Shown here piece after piece: positions 26,658 through 34,471 of a stretch of DNA of 64,000 bases. The notes beneath the pieces were generated by a model. The model saw only the letters and a list, made by a program, of their open reading frames with translations. It made no database searches and was not told the DNA's origin. The position numbers were made by a program, and so were the translations under genes. Numbering within the stretch: position 1 is the first letter of the stretch; each line of letters begins with the position of its first letter. The DNA comes from DATMBF01 sp035559595. GTDB taxonomy: Bacteria > Bacteroidota > Ignavibacteria > UBA10030. Location: assembly GCA_035559595.1 (NCBI GenBank), contig DATMBF010000008.1, positions 89,682 to 153,681 on the forward strand, in the 5' to 3' direction.

Positions 26658-27718
26658 AGGCACTTATTGCCAGTGGCGGTCGCGGAACGCGGTTACGCCC
26701 AATCACCCACACACAGAACAAACACCTTATTCCTATTGCTAATAAGCCGATTCTCTACTACGCGATCGAAGCGGCAGTGGAGGCCGGAATTCGCGAAATC
26801 GGTATCGTGCACAATGCAGATAGCCGTGAGGTTCCGGACTATGTCGGCGATGGTTCCAAATGGGGTGTAAAGATCACCTACATCCCTCAAGCAACGCCGG
26901 GAGGGTTGGCTCAAGTCGTCGGTCTTGCGGAGGATTTCGTCGGGAAAGAAAAGTTCATCTTCTACCTTGGCGACAATATGGTTGTCGGTGGTGTAAAGCG
27001 ATTCATCGAAGAGTTTGATCGAAGTGGATGCAACTGCTTTCTGACGCTGTCAAAAGTGAAGGACCCCGAGCGGTTCGGTGTGCCGGAAATCAAGAACGGC
27101 CGCATTGTCAGTGTGGAGGAGAAGCCGAAAAAGCCGAAGAGCAATTATGCGGTAGCGGGGATTTACCTGTACGACCACCATATCTTCGAAGCTGTGAAGA
27201 GTTTGAAACCGAGCGCTCGTGGTGAGCTTGAGATTTCCGACGCTCATCAGTATCTCATCGACAAGGGCTATAAAATTGGTTACGCCGAGATCACCGGTTG
27301 GTGGAAGGATACGGGAAAACCGGTCGATCTGCTTGAAGCAAACCGCCTAGTGCTTGATAACATCGCTCCTCGCATCGAGGGCGAAGTTGATACATCGTCC
27401 GACGTTGCTGGAAAGGTCATTGTTGAGGCGGGCGCAAGGATCATCAACAGCAAAGTGCGCGGGCCGGCAATCATTGGAAAAGAGTGTGTGATTGAGAACA
27501 GTTACATCGGCCCCTTTACGTCTATTGGAGATCGCACTGAGGTGCGGGACAGTGAGGTGGAATACAGCATTGTGTTGCGCGACTGCAAGATTGTGCGGGT
27601 CGGGCTGCGGATAGAAGGGAGCATTCTCGGCAACGATGTGGAAATCGTCGAAGCAAACGGCAAACCGAGGGTTCACCGATTCATGATCGGTGACCAGAGC
27701 CGGATTGAGGTTGCCTGA
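26654..27718 (+). CDS. Glucose-1-phosphate thymidylyltransferase, long form
   Basis: Nucleotidyltransferase of 354 residues that makes dTDP-glucose from glucose 1-phosphate and dTTP. The start is a GTG (overlap of 4 nt with the previous stop). The N-terminal domain carries the GGRGTRLRP nucleotide loop at residues 8-16, LIPIANKPILYY, FYLGDNMV, VEEKPKKPKS and GWWKDTGKP. The C-terminal third (about 240-354) adds a left-handed beta-helix, as in the longer archaeal-type RmlA proteins. No rmlB, rmlC or rmlD is nearby, so the final sugar is unknown. Confidence 0.9.
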   Translation: MKALIASGGRGTRLRPITHTQNKHLIPIANKPILYYAIEAAVEAGIREIGIVHNADSREVPDYVGDGSKWGVKITYIPQATPGGLAQVVGLAEDFVGKEKFIFYLGDNMVVGGVKRFIEEFDRSGCNCFLTLSKVKDPERFGVPEIKNGRIVSVEEKPKKPKSNYAVAGIYLYDHHIFEAVKSLKPSARGELEISDAHQYLIDKGYKIGYAEITGWWKDTGKPVDLLEANRLVLDNIAPRIEGEVDTSSDVAGKVIVEAGARIINSKVRGPAIIGKECVIENSYIGPFTSIGDRTEVRDSEVEYSIVLRDCKIVRVGLRIEGSILGNDVEIVEANGKPRVHRFMIGDQSRIEVA

Positions 27719-27727
27719 GAGGAACGC

Positions 27728-28510
27728 ATGAATTTCCAGACTCTTCTCTTCGAGCAAAAGAATCGAATCGGCTACGTCACGATTAATCGCCCCGACAAAC
27801 TTAATGCTTTGAATGCCACGGCGAAATCGGAGCTCCGATCGTTATTCGAGAAGATCAAATCAGAGGCCTCTGTTGATGTCGTGATTCTTACCGGCGCAGG
27901 TGAGAAAGCGTTTGTGGCGGGAACGGACATCAAGGAGCTATCGGAGTTGAATACAGAAACTGGCAGAACGTTTTCCGATAACGGTCAGGGTGTTTTCAAT
28001 CTGATCGAAAATCTTGGAAAGCCGGTCATTGCCGCCGTCAATGGCTATGCGCTTGGGGGCGGCACTGAGCTGGCGCTTGCGTGTCACATTCGGGTTGCGT
28101 CGGAGAATGCCAAGTTTGGGCAGCCTGAGGTGAATCTTGGGATCATTCCCGGCTACGGTGGTACACAACGGTTGGCGCGCCTCATCGGAAAGGGTCGGGC
28201 CATGGAGATGATTCTCACAGGAGATCACATCGATGCAACAGAGGCGCTGCGTATCGGTCTGGTCAATAAGGTCGTTCCCCTGCCGGAACTGATGAAAACG
28301 GCTGAGGAGATCGCGAACAAGATCCTCTCCAAAGGTCAGGTCGCAATTCGGCTTGCGCTGAAAGCCGTCAACATGTCGCAGGAAACGAATCTCACCGACG
28401 GCCAGGCGTTAGAGGCGAGCCTCTTCGCTCTCTGCTGTGGTACCGAGGACTTCAAGGAAGGGACGAAGGCGTTCTTAGAGAAACGAAAACCGTCGTTCAA
28501 GAACAAGTAG
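27728..28510 (+). CDS. Enoyl-CoA hydratase (crotonase family)
   Basis: Crotonase-fold enzyme of 260 residues that hydrates short-chain 2-enoyl-CoA, for example crotonyl-CoA. The oxyanion-hole segments are AFVAGTDIKEL and YALGGGTELALA. Both catalytic glutamates of true hydratases are present, Glu114 and Glu134 (in FGQPEVNLGIIPGYGGTQRL), so it is unlikely to be one of the isomerase or dehalogenase variants. It lies 9 bp after the thymidylyltransferase gene. The usual beta-oxidation partners are not in the window. Confidence 0.93.
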   Translation: MNFQTLLFEQKNRIGYVTINRPDKLNALNATAKSELRSLFEKIKSEASVDVVILTGAGEKAFVAGTDIKELSELNTETGRTFSDNGQGVFNLIENLGKPVIAAVNGYALGGGTELALACHIRVASENAKFGQPEVNLGIIPGYGGTQRLARLIGKGRAMEMILTGDHIDATEALRIGLVNKVVPLPELMKTAEEIANKILSKGQVAIRLALKAVNMSQETNLTDGQALEASLFALCCGTEDFKEGTKAFLEKRKPSFKNK

Positions 28511-28516
28511 GCACAT

Positions 28517-28888
28517 TTGAGCGATCATCAGAGAATCGTCCGTGCGCTGCTCGAGTTTTCGCAGGACATCCGCTATGTGGCAATTCTTCAGGATGGAAAA
28601 CTGACGTTCCGGCAGCGAGAACATATCCCGGACGCTTCGGTAAGTGAGACCGATAGATTTGAAGAATTAGTCGTAAATCCAACTCTCTTAACGCTCGCCC
28701 GTCACAGAGGCGACATCGATTGTGGCGGATTACGATTCTTGATTGTCGGTTACGGCAACTTCTTTCAACTTATCAGAGAAATCCGCGGAGGCCACATATC
28801 AGTCTGCTTGAAGAAAGAGGCTGACCTGACAAAGCTTCCGGAAAAGGTTTTCGAGTACTTGAATTCACAGTTCCCCACTCTCTTCTGA
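28517..28888 (+). CDS. Hypothetical protein of 123 residues
   Basis: I do not recognise this protein with confidence. It starts with a TTG 6 bp after the enoyl-CoA hydratase stop. It has no signal peptide or membrane segment. The sequence suggests an alpha/beta fold: an N-terminal helix (HQRIVRALLEF), a strand (YVAILQDG), a Leu-rich helix, then a central strand pair (RFLIVGYG, GGHISVCLKK). This layout is reminiscent of roadblock/LC7-like or archaeal small conserved proteins, but that is a guess from pattern only. Position between ech and glyS and the tight spacing argue that it is a real gene. Confidence 0.65.
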   Translation: MSDHQRIVRALLEFSQDIRYVAILQDGKLTFRQREHIPDASVSETDRFEELVVNPTLLTLARHRGDIDCGGLRFLIVGYGNFFQLIREIRGGHISVCLKKEADLTKLPEKVFEYLNSQFPTLF

Positions 28889-28958
28889 AACAAGTAAGAA
28901 GGATACTCCGATCAGCAAGGAACAGAAAAATACACATTCCATTGATTCCGCAAAGCTC

Positions 28959-30401
28959 ATGGAGAAGATTGTCTCATTAGCCAAGCGACGCGGATTTGTC
29001 TTTCAATCGAGCGAGATCTATGGCGGACTCAACGGCTGTTGGGATTATGGACCGTTAGGCGTGGAGATGCTGAACAATCTCAAGCAGCAGTGGTGGAAAA
29101 ACATGACGTACCGGGAGAACGTCGAAGGCCTCGACGCCAGCATTCTGATGCACCCGCGCGTGTGGGAGGCATCGGGACATGTGGAGAACTTCACCGATCC
29201 GATGGTGGACTGCAAGCAGTGCAAATCTCGCTACCGTGTTGACATCCTCTTTGAGGACCTTTCAGTAAAACGCAAGAAAGATGTCTTGCGGGAAGTGGAT
29301 CCTAAGAGGTTTGAAGGTCAGCAAAAGGATGAGGTTATCGAAGCCGAGTTCACGAAACTCCTGGAGTCGCCGAACGGAACGACTTTAGTTTTGGCAAAGC
29401 TGGCCTGCCCAAACTGTGGTAACAAAGGGACATTCACCGATGCGCGGAAGTTCAACCTCATGTTTAAGACCTTTATTGGTCCGATTGAGGACTCATCAGC
29501 AGTTGTTTATCTGCGGCCCGAAACGGCGCAAGGGATTTTCGTGAACTTCCTCAATGTTCAATCTTCTTCGCGACAGAAAATTCCGTTCGGGATTGCACAG
29601 ATCGGCAAGGCATTCCGGAACGAGATCAACACGAAGAATTTTCTCTTTCGTACGCGGGAGTTCGAGCAGATGGAGATGCAGTTTTTCGTTCGCCCCGGGA
29701 CGGACGAGGAGTGGTTCGAATATTGGCGAGGTGAGCGAATGCAATGGTTTTTCGATTTAGGTATGCGAAAGGAGCGATTGCGGTGGTTCCAGCATCCCAA
29801 GGAGAAACTCGCACACTACGCGAAAGATGCGTACGACATCGAATATCAGTTTCCATTTGGTTGGGGGGAGATCGAGGGGATTCACAACCGCACGGACTTC
29901 GACCTTTCGCGTCATGAGGAGTTTTCCGGCAAAGGGATGAAATATTACGACGAGGAAACGAAGGAAAAGTACATTCCCTATGTCATCGAGACATCGGCCG
30001 GGGCAAGCAGATCGTTCATGGCGTTTCTCGTAAATTCGTATGCCGAAGAGGAAGCTCCCACTGCTGAAGGTACAATGGAAATGCGTTCTGTGCTCAAACT
30101 TCATCCTAAACTCGCTCCGATTAAAGCCGCAATCTTTCCGCTCGTCAATCGTGATGGTATGCCCGAGTTTGCCCGAAAGATCGAGCAGGACCTTCGGCCA
30201 CATTTTCGTGTTTTCTACGATGACAGCGGTGCGGTTGGCAGGCGGTATAGACGTCAGGATGAAGCAGGCACACCCTTCTGCATCACCGTCGATTCCCAGA
30301 CGCTCGAAGATCAGACTGTCACAGTGCGCGAAAGGGATTCTATGAAGCAGGAGCGGGTTGCGGCCTCCTTGTTGCGCTCGTACCTGGCAGAAAGGCTATA
30401 A
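28959..30401 (+). CDS. glyS: Glycyl-tRNA synthetase (dimeric class II type)
   Basis: Charges tRNA-Gly. The 480-residue protein is the homodimeric alpha2 type, not the GlyQ/GlyS heterotetramer. Motifs: RRGFVFQSSEIYGG at the N-terminus, WDYGPLGVE, a zinc-binding-like set (CKQCKSRY and CPNCGNKG), motif 2 region FRNEINTKNFLFRTREFEQME, motif 3 near ETSAGASRSF, and a C-terminal anticodon-binding domain from about residue 385. I use the ATG at 28959, but it lacks a Shine-Dalgarno. Sixteen codons upstream an in-frame ATC at 28911 sits 7 nt after AGAAGGA, so a non-AUG start is possible. Confidence 0.95.
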   Translation: MEKIVSLAKRRGFVFQSSEIYGGLNGCWDYGPLGVEMLNNLKQQWWKNMTYRENVEGLDASILMHPRVWEASGHVENFTDPMVDCKQCKSRYRVDILFEDLSVKRKKDVLREVDPKRFEGQQKDEVIEAEFTKLLESPNGTTLVLAKLACPNCGNKGTFTDARKFNLMFKTFIGPIEDSSAVVYLRPETAQGIFVNFLNVQSSSRQKIPFGIAQIGKAFRNEINTKNFLFRTREFEQMEMQFFVRPGTDEEWFEYWRGERMQWFFDLGMRKERLRWFQHPKEKLAHYAKDAYDIEYQFPFGWGEIEGIHNRTDFDLSRHEEFSGKGMKYYDEETKEKYIPYVIETSAGASRSFMAFLVNSYAEEEAPTAEGTMEMRSVLKLHPKLAPIKAAIFPLVNRDGMPEFARKIEQDLRPHFRVFYDDSGAVGRRYRRQDEAGTPFCITVDSQTLEDQTVTVRERDSMKQERVAASLLRSYLAERL

Positions 30402-30464
30402 GGTACCATCCGAGTACGATGTCGGTTCTCTCCTCCCTTTGATAATCACATCGCGGGGCTCAGT

Positions 30465-31607
30465 GTGCGATTGTCCGTGCTTTTCGTTCTCATCGTTCCT
30501 TTTCATCTCCACTCCCAATGGGTGCCCGATCCTGCCATTGACGAACGCATTCAACGCGGCGTCGATTTCATTTACAATCTTGAATTCGATAAGGCCGATC
30601 GCGAGTTTGATGCTGTCATCACAACACGCCCTCAGCATCCAGTCGGCTATTTCTTTCGCGCAATGACACAATGGTGGCGCATCCTGAGTAATTTCTCGGA
30701 TGAATCGCACGATGAACGTTTTTATGAAATGCTTGAAGTTGTCATTGACATGTGCGACGAGAGACTCGATAAGAACCCGAATGATGTGACGGCACTCTTC
30801 TTCAAAGGCGGAGCAATTGGGTTTCGCGGAAGGCTCCGCGCAAACAGGGGCAAGTGGCTTACGGCGGCCAAAGACGGTATCGTAGCGTTACCGATCGTTC
30901 AGAGAGCGCACGAGCTTGAGCCGAATAATTACGATGTACTCCTTGGCATCGGCATTTACAACTACTACGCTGAGGTCATTCCCAACGACTATCCCGTGGT
31001 GAAGCCGTTCATGCTTTTCTTTCCGAAAGGGGATAAAAAGAAGGGCATTGAACAGCTCAAACTCTCAGCACAAAACGCCAAGTATGCTCGAACCGAGGCG
31101 ATGTACTTCCTGCTGCAGAGTTTCTTTGTCTACGAGAAGGATTACTTTCAGGCGCTGAACCTTGCGCAAACGCTGCATGCCCGATATCCTCGCAATCCTT
31201 TGTTCCACCGATACGTCGGCCGCTGTTATATTAGTCTCGGCGAGTGGTCGAAAGCCCATAAGGTGTTTCAAGAGGTCGAGCGTCGTTATTCCGCCAGGCA
31301 GATTGGCTACGATGCTCATGACGCCAGGGAAGCTTATTACTACATCGGCAAGTTTCACTTCACCGCCGGTGCATTTGACGAAGCGTTCAAGAACTTTCTT
31401 CGGTGCGACGAGCTCTCGCGTGAGATCGACAAGGATGGTCCCTCGGGATTTATGTCGATGGCAAATCTTCACATCGGAATGATCTACGATGTGCAGAAGA
31501 AACGTCAGCTTGCGATCAAACAATATCAAAAGGTCCTCGGGATGAAAGAGTACGAGAACTCACATACACAGGCGCGACTCTATATCACAAAACCGTACGG
31601 GAATTAA
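30465..31607 (+). CDS. Exported TPR-repeat protein
   Basis: Predicted exported protein of 380 residues beginning with a GTG (MRLSVLFVLIVPFHLHSQ signal peptide). Several tetratricopeptide-like units follow: FIYNLEFDKADREFDAV near residue 35, NDVTALFFKGGAIG near 105, and LFHRYVGRCYISLGEWSKAHKVF, YYYIGKFHFTAGAFDEAFKNF and LHIGMIYDVQKKRQLAIKQY in the C-terminal half. Such large exported TPR proteins are common in Bacteroidota; function is not known. It lies 63 bp behind glyS and directly abuts the ZIP transporter gene. Confidence 0.82.
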   Translation: MRLSVLFVLIVPFHLHSQWVPDPAIDERIQRGVDFIYNLEFDKADREFDAVITTRPQHPVGYFFRAMTQWWRILSNFSDESHDERFYEMLEVVIDMCDERLDKNPNDVTALFFKGGAIGFRGRLRANRGKWLTAAKDGIVALPIVQRAHELEPNNYDVLLGIGIYNYYAEVIPNDYPVVKPFMLFFPKGDKKKGIEQLKLSAQNAKYARTEAMYFLLQSFFVYEKDYFQALNLAQTLHARYPRNPLFHRYVGRCYISLGEWSKAHKVFQEVERRYSARQIGYDAHDAREAYYYIGKFHFTAGAFDEAFKNFLRCDELSREIDKDGPSGFMSMANLHIGMIYDVQKKRQLAIKQYQKVLGMKEYENSHTQARLYITKPYGN

Positions 31608-32366
31608 ATGACGACGACAATACTCCTCTTTGGTCTTGTGGCAGCTCTGGCAGAAATTCTCGGCGGGCTCATCGTTGTTTCGCGAGACCATTGGCCGAAG
31701 CGTTTACAGGAAATTCTCCTTGCGCTCGGCGCAGGCTTTATTCTGGCGCTGGTCTTTCTCAAGCTTATCCCTGCAAGCATCGAGACGCTCGGCGAACGGG
31801 CAGCGCTCTATGTCATGATCGGCTTTGCAGCCATTCACTTTTTCGAGCACACAGTTGTGGGTCATCTTCACTTTGGAGAGGAGACGCACTCTCATGTCAT
31901 GGTGTCAAAGGCGGCGAGCCTTTCGGCGTTTGTCGGCCTCTTTGTCCACGCCTTCTTTGACGGCTTTTCAATCTCCGTCGGATTGCAGTTCGATTTCTTC
32001 CTTGGTATTCTGGTGTTTGTGGCGGTGCTGCTTCACAAGGTTCCGGAGGGGCTGACGATCGGTTCGATCATGCTTGCGGCAGGTTACTCGAAGCGAACGG
32101 TATTCTCCGCCGCACTCGGCATCGGTGGTGCGACAATGCTCGGCGTTTCAGCAGTGTTTATGATTGCGAGTGTCGGAAGCGAGGTTATTGGAATGGCGTT
32201 TGCTTTTTCAGCGGGAGCTGCGACGTATGTCGGTGCGAGTGACCTTATTCCGGAAATCAACAAGTCCGAAAACCGGATTCCACCGCTGGTTGTTTTTGCG
32301 GGAATGATTCTTTTCTACTGTACGGAGATGGTGTTGGAGGGGTTGTTGATGGGAATTACAGGATGA
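31608..32366 (+). CDS. ZIP family metal transporter
   Basis: Integral membrane transporter of 252 residues with about eight hydrophobic segments, probably importing Zn2+ or another divalent cation. The fourth and fifth helices carry the conserved metal site: VHAFFDGFSIS (His, Asp) and LHKVPEGLTIGSIM (His, Glu). A His-rich loop (HLHFGEETHSH) lies between helices three and four. The ATG begins right at the previous stop. Its 3' end overlaps the convergent PorV/PorQ gene by 11 bp. Confidence 0.93.
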   Translation: MTTTILLFGLVAALAEILGGLIVVSRDHWPKRLQEILLALGAGFILALVFLKLIPASIETLGERAALYVMIGFAAIHFFEHTVVGHLHFGEETHSHVMVSKAASLSAFVGLFVHAFFDGFSISVGLQFDFFLGILVFVAVLLHKVPEGLTIGSIMLAAGYSKRTVFSAALGIGGATMLGVSAVFMIASVGSEVIGMAFAFSAGAATYVGASDLIPEINKSENRIPPLVVFAGMILFYCTEMVLEGLLMGITG

Positions 32367-33291
32367 CGCCGAAGGAGAATCGGTGGAGCGAACCGATCTC
32401 GCCGTACGAATTGTAGGAGTAGTCGATGAGATATTGCTGGTAGATAATTCCACCGCCCAGCGAGAATCCTGCGAGACCCAGACTCGAACCCAGTTTCAGT
32501 TCCTTCCGTTTTTCGTTGCTGTATCCTACACGAAGTCTGACCGCGTCGCTCATAATGAATTCTGCCCCAAAGGTAAAATTCATGAAGCGTTGAAGGAATG
32601 TTTCTTGTGATTCTGTCAACTTATGGAAATTGAGGTTGAGGAGAACGGGGAGATGTTCCGGGCGTTTGGTGATGCCGACCTTAAGATCGATGGGAAGAGA
32701 CTCCTGTGTATCTTTGTAGCGATTGATCTGCGTTCCAACGTTCAACAGGCTGGCGCCGAGCGTGAGATTTTCGGAAGGAATCGCGTAGAGAATCCCGAAA
32801 TCTGCCGCGACTGCCGCCGAGCGGAACGAGGCAAGTGCGGAGTAAATTCCCTTGATGTTCACCCCTACCATCGTTTCTTCATCAACTATCGCTGACCATC
32901 CTGCGACGAGGGCAAGCTCCCGCGCTTGCAGTTCACCAAGAATGTTCATTGACTCGTCGGTTTCAACAATCGACCCGTAGTCGATGAATACCAGTCCCAC
33001 ACCGATCGGTCCAACCCCTTCCCACTCTTGCGCAAATGCCAGACTTCCGGCTCTCACATCTAAAAGGTGGCTGAGATAGCTTGCTGAACCTTGTGGTCGG
33101 GAGATCGTCGAGAGTGCGGCGGGATTGTAGAAAATGGAGTTGGGATCGTCACTCATGGAGACGAAGCTTCCATTCAGCGCAGCAGCTCTGGCGCTCACAT
33201 CGAGTCGAAGGAAGTCGTACGTTCCGCGAGTCTGGGCAGTCGTTGGAACAACCGCTCCAACAAGAAGGGCAATAAACAATATCGATTTCAC
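32356..33291 (-). CDS. PorV/PorQ family outer-membrane protein
   Basis: Exported beta-barrel protein of 311 residues, related to PorQ/PorV of the Bacteroidota. It starts with GTG and a signal peptide (MKSILFIALLVGAVVPTTAQ). The family block follows: FLRLDVSARAAALNGSF, DDPNSIFYNPAAL, then alternating strands up to the C-terminal RFSFGVIL. PorQ and PorV act with type IX secretion, but many Ignavibacteria-type genomes carry several paralogues, and no other por gene lies in the window, so a direct T9SS role is inferred only. It is transcribed alone. Confidence 0.85.
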   Translation of the reverse strand: MKSILFIALLVGAVVPTTAQTRGTYDFLRLDVSARAAALNGSFVSMSDDPNSIFYNPAALSTISRPQGSASYLSHLLDVRAGSLAFAQEWEGVGPIGVGLVFIDYGSIVETDESMNILGELQARELALVAGWSAIVDEETMVGVNIKGIYSALASFRSAAVAADFGILYAIPSENLTLGASLLNVGTQINRYKDTQESLPIDLKVGITKRPEHLPVLLNLNFHKLTESQETFLQRFMNFTFGAEFIMSDAVRLRVGYSNEKRKELKLGSSLGLAGFSLGGGIIYQQYLIDYSYNSYGEIGSLHRFSFGVIL

Positions 33292-33296
33292 AAGGG

Positions 33297-33326
33297 CAAT
33301 CTAACCAACAATGGTCTGAATTTCAA
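33297..33326 (-). promoter_or_regulatory. Bacteroidota-type promoter of the PorV/PorQ gene
   Basis: Minus-strand TTG (33326-33324), 20 nt, TAGATTG (33303-33297). The GTG start follows after 5 nt and has no Shine-Dalgarno, suggesting a leaderless transcript. Confidence 0.45.
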
Positions 33327-33358
33327 TGAACGCACGGTCGCGGGTGGTACGAGAATCC

Positions 33359-33390
33359 TTTTGCAAATGAGCGACTTTTTGGCTATCTTC
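33359..33390 (+). promoter_or_regulatory. Bacteroidota-type promoter of rpmE
   Basis: TTTTG at 33359-33363, 20 nt, TATCTTC at 33384-33390; it is 38 bp upstream of the rpmE ATG. It is the divergent partner of the PorV/PorQ promoter. Confidence 0.55.
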
Positions 33391-33428
33391 AAGGCACATT
33401 TGCACGATATTGAGAACTGGAGGATTTG

Positions 33429-33653
33429 ATGAAAGAGGGAATTCACCCGGCATACAAGAAATCGATTGTCACCTGCGTGTGTGGCAACACGTTTGAGACA
33501 CGCTCAACAGCCGGAAATTTACACGTGGAAATCTGTTCGAATTGCCATCCATTCTTTACGGGCCGCCAGAAGCTGGTAGACTCTGCCGGTCGCGTGGAGA
33601 AGTTCAACAAAAAGTATGCGAAGAAGCGAGAAAAGGAAACCGCAAAAGCCTAA
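33429..33653 (+). CDS. rpmE: 50S ribosomal protein L31
   Basis: Ribosomal protein of 74 residues in the large subunit. The start is the ATG at 33429, preceded by GGAGG; a TTG one codon earlier can be ignored. It is the zinc-containing (C+) form, with C16, C18, C36 and C39 (CVC and CSNC) all present. The family signature HPFFTGRQKLVDSAGRVEKFNKKY is complete. It is monocistronic, between its own promoter-like element and a terminator. Confidence 0.97.
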   Translation: MKEGIHPAYKKSIVTCVCGNTFETRSTAGNLHVEICSNCHPFFTGRQKLVDSAGRVEKFNKKYAKKREKETAKA

Positions 33654-33674
33654 CAGAGGAGAGTTCGAATTCGC

Positions 33675-33710
33675 AAGCGGAATGTATTGACGAGATGCAT
33701 TCCGCTTTTT
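33675..33710 (+). terminator. Rho-independent terminator of rpmE
   Basis: A 10-bp stem, AAGCGGAATG / CATTCCGCTT, with a 13-nt loop runs into TTTTT, directly downstream of rpmE. Confidence 0.85.
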
Positions 33711-33728
33711 CGTTTGTGAGCGGAACAC

Positions 33729-34469
33729 ATGCTGGTTTCGGTTCACGAAGACTACGGTGCCCTTAGCAAAGCCGCAGCACGATTTGTGGCGGAACGGATT
33801 GGACGAAAGGCAGATCTCATTCTTGGTCTGGCTTCGGGCAGCACGCCCGTGGGGATGTATCAGGAACTGATTCGCCTGCACAGGCAGGAAGGGTTGAGCT
33901 TCTCGAACGTCACGACATTCAATCTGGATGAATACATCGGACTTCCAAAGTCCCATCCACAAAGTTTCTATCAGTTCATGTGGCGGACGTTTTTCTCCCA
34001 CATCGACATCAATCCACAATCGGTTTTCGTCCCGGACGGGATGACTTCCGATATCCAGGCGCATTGTGCGTGGTATGAAGAAGAAATCAAGCACCGCGGC
34101 GGAATTGATCTTCAGATTCTCGGGATTGGCTCCAACGGACACATCGGGTTCAACGAACCTGGTTCATCCCAGAGTTCGCGAACGTGCATGACCCGCCTTT
34201 CTCGGCAAACCGTGCGCGACAATGCGAGGTTCTTTAAAACAATCGACGACGTCCCCAAAACGGCTATTACCATGGGTATCGGAACAATTCTGGAGGCTGA
34301 GGAAATTCTTCTTTTGGCAAGCGGAGAGGCCAAAGCCGAGGCGGTTCGGGCTGCTGTCGAGGGACCGATTACTGCCATGGTCCCTGCCTCGAGTCTTCAG
34401 ACGCATCGCAAGGTATACGTGATGATTGACCGCGCCGCCGGCTCGAAGCTTCGTCAATTGGCTGCGTAA
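33729..34469 (+). CDS. nagB: Glucosamine-6-phosphate deaminase
   Basis: Converts glucosamine 6-phosphate to fructose 6-phosphate and ammonia. The 246-residue protein is of usual length. Landmarks are the phosphate loop GLASGSTPVGMY, the proton-relay Asp67 in FNLDEYIGL, and GIGSNGHIGFNEPG, which holds the catalytic Asp/His/Glu region. The C-terminal allosteric extension of the E. coli hexamer is shorter here. It precedes the GlmU-like gene by 2 bp, which points to shared use in amino-sugar turnover. Confidence 0.94.
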   Translation: MLVSVHEDYGALSKAAARFVAERIGRKADLILGLASGSTPVGMYQELIRLHRQEGLSFSNVTTFNLDEYIGLPKSHPQSFYQFMWRTFFSHIDINPQSVFVPDGMTSDIQAHCAWYEEEIKHRGGIDLQILGIGSNGHIGFNEPGSSQSSRTCMTRLSRQTVRDNARFFKTIDDVPKTAITMGIGTILEAEEILLLASGEAKAEAVRAAVEGPITAMVPASSLQTHRKVYVMIDRAAGSKLRQLAA

Positions 34470-34471
34470 AC

